Part shown: piece after piece, positions 35,841 through 44,600 of the stretch
Layout: the number at the start of each line of letters is the position of its first letter
How positions within the stretch are numbered: position 1 is the stretch's first letter
Assembly: GCA_002084805.1 (NCBI GenBank)
Contig: NBMC01000009.1
Span: 1-64,000, forward strand
Source: Spirochaetaceae bacterium 4572_59
GTDB taxonomy: Bacteria; Spirochaetota; Spirochaetia; DSM-2461
Direction: 5' to 3'
Length of the DNA: 64,000 nt
Made by a program: the position numbers and the translations under genes
The notes under the pieces: generated by a model
Seen by the model: only the letters and a program-made list of their open reading frames with translations
What the model was told of the DNA's origin: nothing
The model's database searches: none

Positions 35841-37919
35841 TTAAACGGTAATAACACCGAGTGATTCTATACTTATATCATTTACAACTTCCGGTACAGA
35901 CAATACAGGAAGATCCGGCATTGACCGTTGTATGGAAGATTTTACCAGAGGTCTTGATGCTTCACTTGTTAAGATTACCGGATAATGCCCCATTTCCTGA
36001 ATGGTCCGAACGTTATTCGCAACGGAATTTATCCAAACTCGTTGAAAATCCGGATCAAGAGCAGCAATAAGTCCGGTACTAGTCTCCATTCTGGAGTCGA
36101 TTATATTCTGTTCCACCGAGGGATCAATGGTCAGAACTTTTAGCTCTTTCTCTTCTGTAGCATACTGCAAACATATCTGTCTTCCAAGGGTCTGTCGCAC
36201 TTTTTCTGTGAGGAAACCCGTTTCCTTGGTAACGGTTCCATAATCACTCATGGATTCTAGGATCATCACTAAATTTCTGATAGAGACCTGTTCTTTCAGA
36301 AGATTCTGCAGAACCTTCTGGATATCACCAGTACCGAAGAGCCCTCGAACTTCATCCACAACAGCAGAATAATCCTCTTTGAGAGCATCCAGCATAGACT
36401 TAACTTCCTGGCGTCCCAAAATTTCAGGAGCATGTTTCTTGATGATTTCCGTAAGGTGGGTGGCAATAATGGAGGGAGGATCCACAACTGTGTATCCCTC
36501 CCTTTCGGCTATATCACGCTGATTTCCGGAGATCCAGACGGCAGGGAGCCCGAAAGCGGGATCTTTGCTTGCCTCACCCTCCAGAGGAGCTCTCTCTCCA
36601 CCGGGATTGATGGCCATATAGTGATCCACCCGGATTAAGCCCCGGCCTACTTCCACACCCTTTATTTTCAGGCAGTATTCAGAGGGTTCGAGACGCATAT
36701 TATCAATGATACGGATGCGGGGAACAACAAGTCCCAGATCCAGGGCCGCTTCTTTCCGGATTCTGGTAATTCTTTCCAGAAGTTCCGCACCCTGATCCTT
36801 ATCTACAAGAGGAATCAATCCATAACCTAGTTCAAGGGATAGAGGATCAAAAGGAACAACCGGTGACATCTCGCTTGGTATCTCCTTTTCTGATTCAGAT
36901 GAAGCAGCCTGTTCAGCAGCCTGCTCATCCTGAGTCTGCTGCTTGCTTAAACGGTAAGCTGTAAAGACAGACAGACCACCTAGAGGAAACAGGAGATACC
37001 AGGGAAAACCGGGAAGTACTCCCATAAGGAGCAGAAAAGCTCCCGCAATTCCATATATCTTCGCTTGAGATGTAAATTGGGTTGTAACATCTTCTCCAAA
37101 GGTCCCGTCAGATATAGACCGTGTGACACAGAGACCGGTAGCTACTGAGATCAGCAACGCCGGGATCTGGGAAACCAGACCATCACCGATAGTCAAAGAG
37201 GTATAGGTAGAAAGAGCTGTGGCAAAGGGTTCTCCGTGAATGGAGATTCCCACAAGCATACCACCGATAATATTGATAAATGTAATCAGTATACCAACTT
37301 TTACATTCCCGGATACAAACTTGGAAGCACCATCCATGGCACCATAAAAGTCGACGGATTTCTGAAGATGATCTTTCCTATACCGAGACTCCTCTTCAGT
37401 TATGGAACCGGAGTTCAGCTCAGCCTCAATGGCCATCTGTTTACCGGGCATGGCATCAAGAGCAAAACGGGCAGCAACTTCTGAAACTCTACTGGCTCCC
37501 TTAGTGATAACCATAAACTGTACGGCCACTATGATAATGAAGATGATAAGTCCGACAACAATACCTTCCTGACCTTCTGAACCCACAACAAAAGTAGAAA
37601 ATGCCTTTACAATTTTTCCATCAAACGAGGTTCCCTTTGTCAGGATCAGACGGGTTGATGAGACATTCAGAGCCAGTGAAAAAACAGTTGAGATAAGCAG
37701 CATTGTTGGAAAAACAGAAAAATCCAGAGGATCCTTGTTATACATGATAATCAGAATAATCATAAGACTCAGCATAAGATTCAACAGCATCAGCATATCG
37801 AGAAGAAAGGTGGGCAACGGTATGATCAACATGATCACCACAGAAAGAACACCTATTGCGACAAGCATATCACTGTTGTTACTTCTTAGCAGATTTTTTA
37901 TCTCGTCCTGCAAAGCCAC
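35841..37919 (-). CDS. flhA: Flagellar export apparatus protein FlhA
   Basis: Integral membrane component of the type III export gate (692 residues). About eight helices occupy residues 18-320; the FHIPEP-type signature lies in the loop around EVAARFALDAMPGKQMAIEAELNSG. The cytoplasmic C-terminal domain (about 350-692), which forms the nonameric ring that docks chaperone-substrate complexes, includes RIRIIDNMRLEPSEYCLKIK and DPPSIIATHLTEIIKKHAPE. Complete, and in its usual place after flhB. Confidence 0.96.
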   Translation of the reverse strand: MALQDEIKNLLRSNNSDMLVAIGVLSVVIMLIIPLPTFLLDMLMLLNLMLSLMIILIIMYNKDPLDFSVFPTMLLISTVFSLALNVSSTRLILTKGTSFDGKIVKAFSTFVVGSEGQEGIVVGLIIFIIIVAVQFMVITKGASRVSEVAARFALDAMPGKQMAIEAELNSGSITEEESRYRKDHLQKSVDFYGAMDGASKFVSGNVKVGILITFINIIGGMLVGISIHGEPFATALSTYTSLTIGDGLVSQIPALLISVATGLCVTRSISDGTFGEDVTTQFTSQAKIYGIAGAFLLLMGVLPGFPWYLLFPLGGLSVFTAYRLSKQQTQDEQAAEQAASSESEKEIPSEMSPVVPFDPLSLELGYGLIPLVDKDQGAELLERITRIRKEAALDLGLVVPRIRIIDNMRLEPSEYCLKIKGVEVGRGLIRVDHYMAINPGGERAPLEGEASKDPAFGLPAVWISGNQRDIAEREGYTVVDPPSIIATHLTEIIKKHAPEILGRQEVKSMLDALKEDYSAVVDEVRGLFGTGDIQKVLQNLLKEQVSIRNLVMILESMSDYGTVTKETGFLTEKVRQTLGRQICLQYATEEKELKVLTIDPSVEQNIIDSRMETSTGLIAALDPDFQRVWINSVANNVRTIQEMGHYPVILTSEASRPLVKSSIQRSMPDLPVLSVPEVVNDISIESLGVITV

Positions 37920-37946
37920 TTTTCACTTCCTTTATAGAAAAGTTCC

Positions 37947-39116
37947 TTAACCGGAAATCTTTCCATTAATTTCATTAATTTTATTGAGAATCCCCGCAAC
38001 AACTTCATAATATTCTCTAGGTATTTCATCACCTACTTCCACATTTGCATGCAACGCACGGGCCAGGGGTTTATTTTCCAATACTGGAACCTCATTCTCT
38101 CTGGCAATTCTCTTAATCCTCTGAGCAACTTCATCCATACCCTTTGCGCTAACTCGGGGAGCGGTCATGGAATCTCCCTTATATTCCAACGCAACGGCAA
38201 AGTGGGTTGGGTTTGTTACCACCACATCCGCATTGGGAACATTCTGCATCTGCTGATTCGTCAGAAGCTCCCGCATTTTTTGCTTGAGTCTACCCTTTAT
38301 CTGAGGATCTCCCTCAGACTGTTTCATCTCTTCCTTGACTTCATGCTTGGTCATTTTCAGAGATTCTTTATGTTTATGTCTCTGAAAAAAATAGTCCGGT
38401 AATGAGAGCAATAAAAGAAGAACAGCCGCCTCTACCATAAGACGGAAGGCCAACGATGCTATAAAAGAACCGGCTTCAGGAACCGTAGCATATACCAAAT
38501 TGGTAAGTTCGGGAATCTTTCTGTTAATATTCCAATAGGACAGAACGCCGATTATCCCTATTTTCATAAGAGATTTTAACATATTGAACATCCCTTCCGT
38601 AGAAAAAACAGCTCTTTGAAGCCATTTTAAAACATTGGGAGATATTTTCGTAAAATCAGGAGCAATGGCTTTGGTGGAAAACAGGAATCCCACCTGAAAA
38701 ACATTACCCAGAAAAGCAGATAAAAATGCCACAGCCATAACAGGAAGAGTCAGCTTCATATAATAACTGACACAGGCCTGAAGGATGGTTCCGTCTCGGG
38801 TAATATCCGCTTCCATGCTCTGTGTAATAAAAAACTGCAGCATACTTTTAAGAGTTCTTATCATATAGGGACTGAGAATGGCTATCAGAAGAAGAGGAAA
38901 GAGCAGTACGATAGAGGCTGTTAGATCTGCCGATTTAGCAACCTTTCCCTCTTCACGTGCTTTCCGGATTTTCTGATCGGAAGGCTCTTCTGTACGGCCC
39001 TCATCTTCGGCGGCAAACCACTGAACATGAAGAGCATAGCGCGGTTCATCCGCCAGCGCCGGTACTGATGGAAAGAACTGTGAAGGATTCTGATCAATTA
39101 CATTTGTTCTTATCAT
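37947..39116 (-). CDS. flhB: Flagellar export apparatus protein FlhB
   Basis: Substrate-specificity switch of the export gate (389 residues). The N-terminal basic AEDEGRTEEPSDQKIRKARE and four membrane helices are followed by the cytoplasmic domain with the self-cleaving NPTH site in VVTNPTHFAVALEY. The first 35 residues (MIRTNVIDQNPSQFFPSVPA and onward) are a longer lead than usual. Overlaps fliR by four bases. With FliK it times the change from hook to filament export; FliK here lacks its C-terminal end. Confidence 0.95.
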   Translation of the reverse strand: MIRTNVIDQNPSQFFPSVPALADEPRYALHVQWFAAEDEGRTEEPSDQKIRKAREEGKVAKSADLTASIVLLFPLLLIAILSPYMIRTLKSMLQFFITQSMEADITRDGTILQACVSYYMKLTLPVMAVAFLSAFLGNVFQVGFLFSTKAIAPDFTKISPNVLKWLQRAVFSTEGMFNMLKSLMKIGIIGVLSYWNINRKIPELTNLVYATVPEAGSFIASLAFRLMVEAAVLLLLLSLPDYFFQRHKHKESLKMTKHEVKEEMKQSEGDPQIKGRLKQKMRELLTNQQMQNVPNADVVVTNPTHFAVALEYKGDSMTAPRVSAKGMDEVAQRIKRIARENEVPVLENKPLARALHANVEVGDEIPREYYEVVAGILNKINEINGKISG

Positions 39117-39913
39117 AGAGAACTTCCCTGCATTTTATACAAATATAGAAGTTCTTCTATCTGGTTGAATCCGTTTTCAATGACCAGCACCATTTTTTCA
39201 ACAAGAAAAGGAGAAGCCATCATTATGACAAGAAATCCTACTGAAATTTGAATAGGAAAACCAACCATCATCAGGTTCATCTGGGGAGCAGCTTTTGCCA
39301 GAAGACCCATGGTAACAGAGATCATTAAAAGCGTTCCTATCATAGGGATAGCTATGATAATAGACTGCTCGAAAAGATGAGCCAGAGCAGAGATCAGACT
39401 GTTTGACAGGAACATGGGATTAGTCAGAAGATAATCACCTTTCATTGCCTTAAAAGACTGATAGATCCCTGTGATAAAGACTTTCTGAATGCTTCCAGAG
39501 GCGAGAAAAACAAAGATCCCCATAAGGTTGAAAAGCTGTCCGACCAGAGGGATCTCCACCTGGGCCAGGGGATCAAAAGACGAAGATGCACCAAAGCCCA
39601 TTTGAACAGAAAACATCTGCCCTGCCAGTAGAAAGATAGCAAATATGATCTGCAGGAAAAGACCAATGAGAACTCCCGTTAGAACTTCTGCGATCAACAG
39701 AAAGGTGTAGACAATTCCATCATCAGGGATAACATAAGCAAGTGTGTTTACCAGAGGAAAAACAGCCACAGCCGTAAAAAGAGCCAGTCCACTCCGGGCC
39801 ATAGCAGGGATTCCCGTAGAATAAAAAACAGGAGCGACCATAAAAAGGGCGAAAACACGAGCGAAAATGAGAAAATACAGCTGTAGATTTGTTATCAGTT
39901 CGTTAAATATCAC
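39113..39913 (-). CDS. fliR: Flagellar export apparatus protein FliR
   Basis: Membrane subunit of the export core complex (266 residues, about six helices). Family blocks are YFLIFARVFALFMVAPVFYS, the TGVLIGLFLQIIFAIFLLAG segment and FSVQMGFGASSSFDP. It forms the helical FliPQR channel with the two neighbours upstream. It overlaps flhB by four bases. Confidence 0.93.
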   Translation of the reverse strand: MIFNELITNLQLYFLIFARVFALFMVAPVFYSTGIPAMARSGLALFTAVAVFPLVNTLAYVIPDDGIVYTFLLIAEVLTGVLIGLFLQIIFAIFLLAGQMFSVQMGFGASSSFDPLAQVEIPLVGQLFNLMGIFVFLASGSIQKVFITGIYQSFKAMKGDYLLTNPMFLSNSLISALAHLFEQSIIIAIPMIGTLLMISVTMGLLAKAAPQMNLMMVGFPIQISVGFLVIMMASPFLVEKMVLVIENGFNQIEELLYLYKMQGSSL

Positions 39914-39948
39914 AGTGCATTCCTGTTTTCCCCACTTAATTAATCAGC

Positions 39949-40218
39949 CTATCCGGCCATGGAAGGGATAAGTTCAAATAATGTTACTGTGTAATTCATC
40001 AGAGAATTGAGCATCCAGGCTCCCACCAGTCCCAGAGTCATAAAAATAGCCATGATTTTCGGAACGAAAGTCAGAGACTGATCCTGAATGGACGTGGTGG
40101 CCTGAAAAATTGAAATAATAAGACCTATGGTCATAGCAACAAGAAGAACCGGAGCTGCCAGAATCAAAGTCTGAAAAATAGAGTTACGTAGTAAAGTAAC
40201 AACAAAACCTATGGACAT
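39949..40218 (-). CDS. fliQ: Flagellar export apparatus protein FliQ
   Basis: Two-helix membrane protein of 89 residues, the smallest export-gate component. It has LILAAPVLLVAMTIGLIISI and FQATTSIQDQSLTFVPKIMA, the latter being the family signature. Located 17 bases after fliP and 35 before fliR. Confidence 0.95.
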   Translation of the reverse strand: MSIGFVVTLLRNSIFQTLILAAPVLLVAMTIGLIISIFQATTSIQDQSLTFVPKIMAIFMTLGLVGAWMLNSLMNYTVTLFELIPSMAG

Positions 40219-40235
40219 AGTGTCTCCTCAACAAT

Positions 40236-41027
40236 TTACATAAAACTCATGACCAGCTGTCTGGTCAGGAGACTCCAGCCATCAACTAATACAAATAGTA
40301 TAAGCTTGAAAGGCATGGAAATCATAACGGGCGGTAGCATTATCATACCCATAGACATGAGTACGGATGCCACAACCATATCGATAATTATAAAGGGAAT
40401 ATACAGAAGTATTCCAATTTTAAAAGCAATGGTCAGTTCGTTCAGAACAAAGGCCGGAATAACAATATAGGTAGGAACATCCGCAAAAGTTTCCGGACGG
40501 GGAAGCCCTCTCATCGTCATAAACAGTTCAATGTTATCCGGATGATCCTTAAGCTGACTGTACATAAAATAACGAATGGGACCTTCCGCCTTTGTATACA
40601 TCTCCTCCATCCCGATTTCGCCGTCAGCAAATGGTTTGAAGGATTCTGTATATATCTGATCAAAAACCGGCCACATAATAAATAAGGTCAAAAAAAGAGC
40701 AATCCCCATCAAAAGACTGGCAGGAGGGACCTGCTGCAAAGACAGAGCCCGTTTTATAAAATCCAAAACGATGGAAACTCTCAGAAATGAGGTCATCAGG
40801 ATGAGAAAAGATGGCGCCAGAGACAAAAGAGTCAACAGGAGTAGGAGCTGTATGGATAGTGCTACTTCCTGATTACTCTGAGGTTCCCGGATCATAAGAT
40901 CTACAAATGGAATATCCAGAATACCATCGGTTTCGCCTATTTCATTGGCAGCCGTTCCGGTATCCTGCTGAGCAAAAACTGGAACTGTGCCAAGACACAG
41001 CAACAATATCAGAAGGAGGCGTTTCAT
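40236..41027 (-). CDS. fliP: Flagellar export apparatus protein FliP
   Basis: Export-gate subunit of 263 residues with a cleavable signal peptide (LLLILLLCLGTVPVFAQQ), as is normal for FliP. Four membrane helices, with family blocks LLLLTLLSLAPSFLILMTSF, RVSIVLDFIKRALSLQQVPP and LVDGWSLLTRQLVMSF at the C-terminus. It overlaps fliO by four bases. Confidence 0.96.
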   Translation of the reverse strand: MKRLLLILLLCLGTVPVFAQQDTGTAANEIGETDGILDIPFVDLMIREPQSNQEVALSIQLLLLLTLLSLAPSFLILMTSFLRVSIVLDFIKRALSLQQVPPASLLMGIALFLTLFIMWPVFDQIYTESFKPFADGEIGMEEMYTKAEGPIRYFMYSQLKDHPDNIELFMTMRGLPRPETFADVPTYIVIPAFVLNELTIAFKIGILLYIPFIIIDMVVASVLMSMGMIMLPPVMISMPFKLILFVLVDGWSLLTRQLVMSFM

Positions 41028-41632
41028 TTATTTTCCCTTAAATGGCGGAGCCGTTCTCTCTGCTGTCTGAGAAAATCAGGAGACTGTTCACCGATTCCTT
41101 TATTTGAAGCGCCCGGGGAGAAATTCTTTTTAATCATATTCCGGAAAGAGCCTCCGCGTTCAGTAAGCTTAGTAACTGTCGTTTCCAGATGCAGTTTATC
41201 AAGGGTTTCCTTATCTGTAATTTCGGAAATAAGGGAAACACTATTTGTTCCGGAACCAATAAGGAAAATCTGATTACCCACTTCTACAATATGAAGAGAG
41301 GAATCTTTCTTGAGATGTCTTGTTGCTAGGAGACTGATCTGATCCTCTTCATTTTCTGCCAGAGGGGTAAATCTTTTGAGAAAATAGATCAGCATATAAA
41401 TAACGATTATAACGGCTATCAGAACAAAAACAACACGTACAAGATCAGCCATCCCGACAGATGCCGGAGCCGGATCACTCTGCTGATTATTTCCATCAGC
41501 AGCCAGACCCTGTGTTTCGTCAGGAAACAAAATAAGGGATGTCTCATCCACAATTTTATTTTCTGACTTGTCCGGAGATGATAATTCCTGAGCAAAGGAG
41601 AATCCCGTTAACAGTACAAAAATGAGAAGCAA
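41024..41632 (-). CDS. fliO: Flagellar biosynthesis protein FliO/FliZ
   Basis: Accessory export protein with a signal peptide (FVLLTGFSFAQ), an acidic periplasmic stretch, one membrane helix (VRVVFVLIAVIIVIYMLIYF) and the cytoplasmic FliO domain (ISLLATRHLKKDSSLHIVEV). The only normal start in the right place is a TTG at 41632, but it would drop the positive charges of the signal peptide. In frame five codons upstream, a CTG at 41647 would give a leader beginning Met-Lys-Lys after a purine-rich GGGAGGGGGA. Either a rare CTG start is used or the leader is short. Confidence 0.85.
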   Translation of the reverse strand: MLLIFVLLTGFSFAQELSSPDKSENKIVDETSLILFPDETQGLAADGNNQQSDPAPASVGMADLVRVVFVLIAVIIVIYMLIYFLKRFTPLAENEEDQISLLATRHLKKDSSLHIVEVGNQIFLIGSGTNSVSLISEITDKETLDKLHLETTVTKLTERGGSFRNMIKKNFSPGASNKGIGEQSPDFLRQQRERLRHLRENK

Positions 41633-41688
41633 TAGTAGTTTTTTCAGTGTCCCCCTCCCAAAGTTCCACTTTATTAATTCAGTTTGCC

Positions 41689-42915
41689 TTAATTCTCTCC
41701 TACCCTATCCAGGTTGGAAACAATGTCAGTTACACGTACACCGAAATTTTCATCAATAACAACAACCTCGCCCTTGGCGATCAGATTGCCATTTACCAAG
41801 ATATCAACAGCTTCTCCAGCCAGCTTATCCAGCTCGATAATTGTACCTTCACCGATACCGAGGATATCCTTAATCTGCCATTTGGCACGTCCAAGCTCTA
41901 CGGTCAGCTCCATGGAAACATCCATAAGAAGACCTATGTTCCGCTGTTCTGAAGGAGAAATATTCGCACCGAACTCTGGAAACTGCACGCCCTGAACATT
42001 AGGTGCCTGTTGAGGAGTCATATAGGGATTCATCTGACCGGGCATTCCCATATTGCCCATCTGCTGACCGGACATTCCCATATTGCCCATCTGCTGACCG
42101 GGCATTCCCATATTACCCATCTGCTGACCGGGCATGCCCATATTACCCATCTGCTGACCAGGCATGCCCATATTACCCATCTGCTGCTGTTGTTGCTGAG
42201 GCATTCCCATAGCATTCATAGCCGCATCCTTATCTCCCAGGCCCGCCATAGGATCCGAAGCACCGGAACCCAGCTTTTCAGCAAGAGATCTGGCAACAGG
42301 AAGTTCAAAAAGCTCTATCATATTCAATCCACCCTGACCTTCAATAGTCACAGGGTACTTCAACTGCACCAGAGTATCTCCACCCAGAGACATCAGCCCC
42401 TTGGCAATCTTCTGGCTCTCAGGAGAGATAGTCATGATATTATCAGAAATGGTATCACCAATGGTTGTGACTTCCGCACCGGTAAGCTGAGAGACAGCCT
42501 CTCCAACCGCACTGATAGCCGTTCCATCAAGTTGAACATCGTTCTGGCCGATCATAGGACCGGCAATCTTTATTGCATCATCAGGAGAAAACAGGAAGGC
42601 ATGTCCGCCGGAAAGCCCCTGATTAAAATCCATTTTAACTTCTACCACTTCATTAGAAAGCTGATTCATCAGCTCATCCCGGGAGAGAGAAGTGATATGA
42701 GGCGCAGCAATAGTAACATCAGTTGCCATAATCCCTGTCATGGTTGAGCTTAATGTTCCGGCAACACTGCCGAAAAGCCCATTCAAAACCTGAATCTGAT
42801 CGGCAGAAAGGCCATCACTACTAGCTGAACCCACAGTTGAATCAGAATCACCCATTGAGTCATTACCCATCAACAAAGCATCTATTTCATCTTGAGAGAG
42901 GGAACCATCACTCAC
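41689..42915 (-). CDS. fliY: Flagellar motor switch protein FliY/FliN with CheC-like domain
   Basis: C-ring protein of 408 residues. It begins with the FliM-like peptide LSQDEIDALLMG (a CheY-P docking motif). A CheC-like phosphatase domain follows (about 37-225) and a SpoA/FliN domain forms the end (about 325-405, ELTVELGRAKWQIKDILGIG). In the CheC-like part the two expected E-x-x-N catalytic motifs read NGLFGS and GEAVSQ, so the Asn is missing at both sites and phosphatase activity is doubtful. Between the domains lies a Met/Gly/Gln-rich tandem repeat (five 10-residue units). It overlaps fliM by four bases. Confidence 0.92.
   Translation of the reverse strand: MSDGSLSQDEIDALLMGNDSMGDSDSTVGSASSDGLSADQIQVLNGLFGSVAGTLSSTMTGIMATDVTIAAPHITSLSRDELMNQLSNEVVEVKMDFNQGLSGGHAFLFSPDDAIKIAGPMIGQNDVQLDGTAISAVGEAVSQLTGAEVTTIGDTISDNIMTISPESQKIAKGLMSLGGDTLVQLKYPVTIEGQGGLNMIELFELPVARSLAEKLGSGASDPMAGLGDKDAAMNAMGMPQQQQQQMGNMGMPGQQMGNMGMPGQQMGNMGMPGQQMGNMGMSGQQMGNMGMPGQMNPYMTPQQAPNVQGVQFPEFGANISPSEQRNIGLLMDVSMELTVELGRAKWQIKDILGIGEGTIIELDKLAGEAVDILVNGNLIAKGEVVVIDENFGVRVTDIVSNLDRVGEN
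42034..42183. repeat. Five tandem 30-bp repeats within fliY
   Basis: Five contiguous units of 30 bp. Plus-strand unit 1 begins CTGACCGGGCATTCCCATAT. The units differ only at a few third-codon or neutral positions (GGGC/GGAC/AGGC, ATT/ATG, TTG/TTA). On the coding strand each encodes ten residues (Met-Gly-Asn-Met-Gly-Met-Pro-Gly-Gln-Gln with one Ser for Pro). The linker is in frame, so unit number can vary without breaking the protein. Confidence 0.95.
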
Positions 42916-43940
42916 TCTTCTTCTCCTTCAACGGCCAGTTCTTCAAAGTCCGTCTGATCAATATCTTCAATTTTACGGGTAACCTGTACGGCTATTTTAT
43001 TCCCGACAGCACCGGGCCTACAGTCAAACTTGGCCTTGTTTCCGATTTTTAAAATCATAGGATCATTAATGCTGGTATTGGAGAGTCTGATAACATCTCC
43101 ATGTTTTATAGAAAGAACATCCCGCATAGTCATTTTTATTCCCCCGATTTCAGCCATCATAGGAACCGAAATGGAAGAAAGTCTATCCCTCAGGACGTTC
43201 AGATTTTCAGTAGTGGTACCCCTTCTTACAGAAGAGTAGTAATACTGGGCCGACAATTTTGAAATAATCGGTTCAATGGTCAGATAGGGAATACAGAAGT
43301 TCATCATTCCTTCCACATTCTCTACTTTTGTTTCCAGTGTTACAAGCAGAACCATTTCCGTTGGAGGAACGATCTGAGCAAACTGGGGATTGGTTTCAAT
43401 CTGTCCCAAACGGGGACGAAGGTCAATAACCTGGCTCCAGGCTTCCCTCATATTCCCCAGGATACGAACGATAATGGATTCCATTACGGTTCTTTCAATT
43501 TCTGAAAGTTCCCGGTTTATTTTTGATCCTTCTCCGGTTCCTCCAAAAAGGCGATCAATAATGGAAAAGGTTACAGCCGGATCTATTTCCAACACAGCTG
43601 AGCCCTTCAAGGGATCCATATTTATAACGGCAAGGGCTGTAGGAGACGGAATAGAGCGTATAAATTCTTCATAGGTCAACTGATCAACAGATGCAACATG
43701 AACATTCACCATACTCCGCAGTTGAGCGGACAGGGATGTGGTTGTTAAACGGGCGAAGGTTTCATGCATAAATGAAACCGTACGAATCTGTTCCTTTGAA
43801 AATTTATCAGGGCGGCGAAAATCCCATATTCGAATATTCTTCCGTTCTGCAACCTGATGAGCTTCTTCAGGTTCAGAATCTCCTGCAGATATGGCAGTGA
43901 GTAGCTGATCTATTTCATCCTGTGAGAGGACTTCTGTCAT
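42912..43940 (-). CDS. fliM: Flagellar motor switch protein FliM
   Basis: C-ring subunit of 342 residues that receives CheY-P and joins FliG to FliY/FliN. The N-terminal docking peptide VLSQDEIDQLLTAIS, the middle CheC-like domain (FARLTTTSLSAQLRSMVNVH, IDRLFGGTGEGSK) and the C-terminal SpoA domain (RDVLSIKHGDVIRLSN) are all present. Overlaps fliY by four bases. Confidence 0.96.
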   Translation of the reverse strand: MTEVLSQDEIDQLLTAISAGDSEPEEAHQVAERKNIRIWDFRRPDKFSKEQIRTVSFMHETFARLTTTSLSAQLRSMVNVHVASVDQLTYEEFIRSIPSPTALAVINMDPLKGSAVLEIDPAVTFSIIDRLFGGTGEGSKINRELSEIERTVMESIIVRILGNMREAWSQVIDLRPRLGQIETNPQFAQIVPPTEMVLLVTLETKVENVEGMMNFCIPYLTIEPIISKLSAQYYYSSVRRGTTTENLNVLRDRLSSISVPMMAEIGGIKMTMRDVLSIKHGDVIRLSNTSINDPMILKIGNKAKFDCRPGAVGNKIAVQVTRKIEDIDQTDFEELAVEGEEE

Positions 43941-43958
43941 ATCCTTACCCCGTTTTTA

Positions 43959-44516
43959 TCAGAATTCATATACCTGCAATTCAGGAAAAATAATATCATG
44001 AACTTTCCCCTGACTCAGAACTCTGTTAATCAAATCTTTCAATTCAGTTTTTATGATATGCTCTCTTTCGGGAGCTAATTCTGCTGCCGTCTTCTGACTG
44101 AAATAATTACGGATAATATCCGTCAGCTGTGCGGTACGGGCTACCAGTTCTGTTTGGACCTGAGGTTCTCCCTCTTTGTACCCGATTTCCACTTTTACAA
44201 TAATAGAATGAGGAGACTGATCCCGTGTGACTCCCCGGATCTGAGGAATCAGGGTAAAATAAAGATAGGGTTCGGGAATTGTTTCGTACTCTGTTGAAAC
44301 TTCTGCAAAACTTCTATTGATACTGCCTTTGTCCAAGACACGAAAAGTAATAACACTGATTGTAATGGTGAGCAGTACAGCTATTATACCTGATGCCACA
44401 TATACCAGTACACGTGCTATTTTATCTGAAATAAAGCGTTTCTTTTTCCCTTCACCCAGATCTTCAGGGCTGGCTCCTTCCAGAGCATTTCCCATATCTA
44501 AATCATCGTCAGCCAT
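43959..44516 (-). CDS. fliL: Flagellar basal-body protein FliL
   Basis: Stator-associated protein of 185 residues. A cytoplasmic N-terminus (EDLGEGKKKRFISDKIAR) precedes one membrane helix (VLVYVASGIIAVLLTITISV) and a periplasmic stomatin-like domain ending FPELQVYEF, with the conserved helix IIRNYFSQKTAAEL. In spirochaetes FliL orients the stator and supports torque. Confidence 0.92.
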   Translation of the reverse strand: MADDDLDMGNALEGASPEDLGEGKKKRFISDKIARVLVYVASGIIAVLLTITISVITFRVLDKGSINRSFAEVSTEYETIPEPYLYFTLIPQIRGVTRDQSPHSIIVKVEIGYKEGEPQVQTELVARTAQLTDIIRNYFSQKTAAELAPEREHIIKTELKDLINRVLSQGKVHDIIFPELQVYEF

Positions 44517-44600
44517 ATTTCCACCTGCATCCTGTATAAGGTATAAATTTTATCAGAAAACTATCAATTATGCAAACACTTCTCAATAAGTGAGCTTTAG

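Noticed and set aside
42034-42183. CRISPR-like regular repeat
   Set aside because: Units are directly adjacent without spacers and are in frame within fliY, so this is a coding tandem repeat.
42010-42747. Plus-strand open frame with His-rich repeats
   Set aside because: It is the complement of the fliY tandem repeat; the repeated His-Ile pattern is a by-product of the coding-strand repeat.
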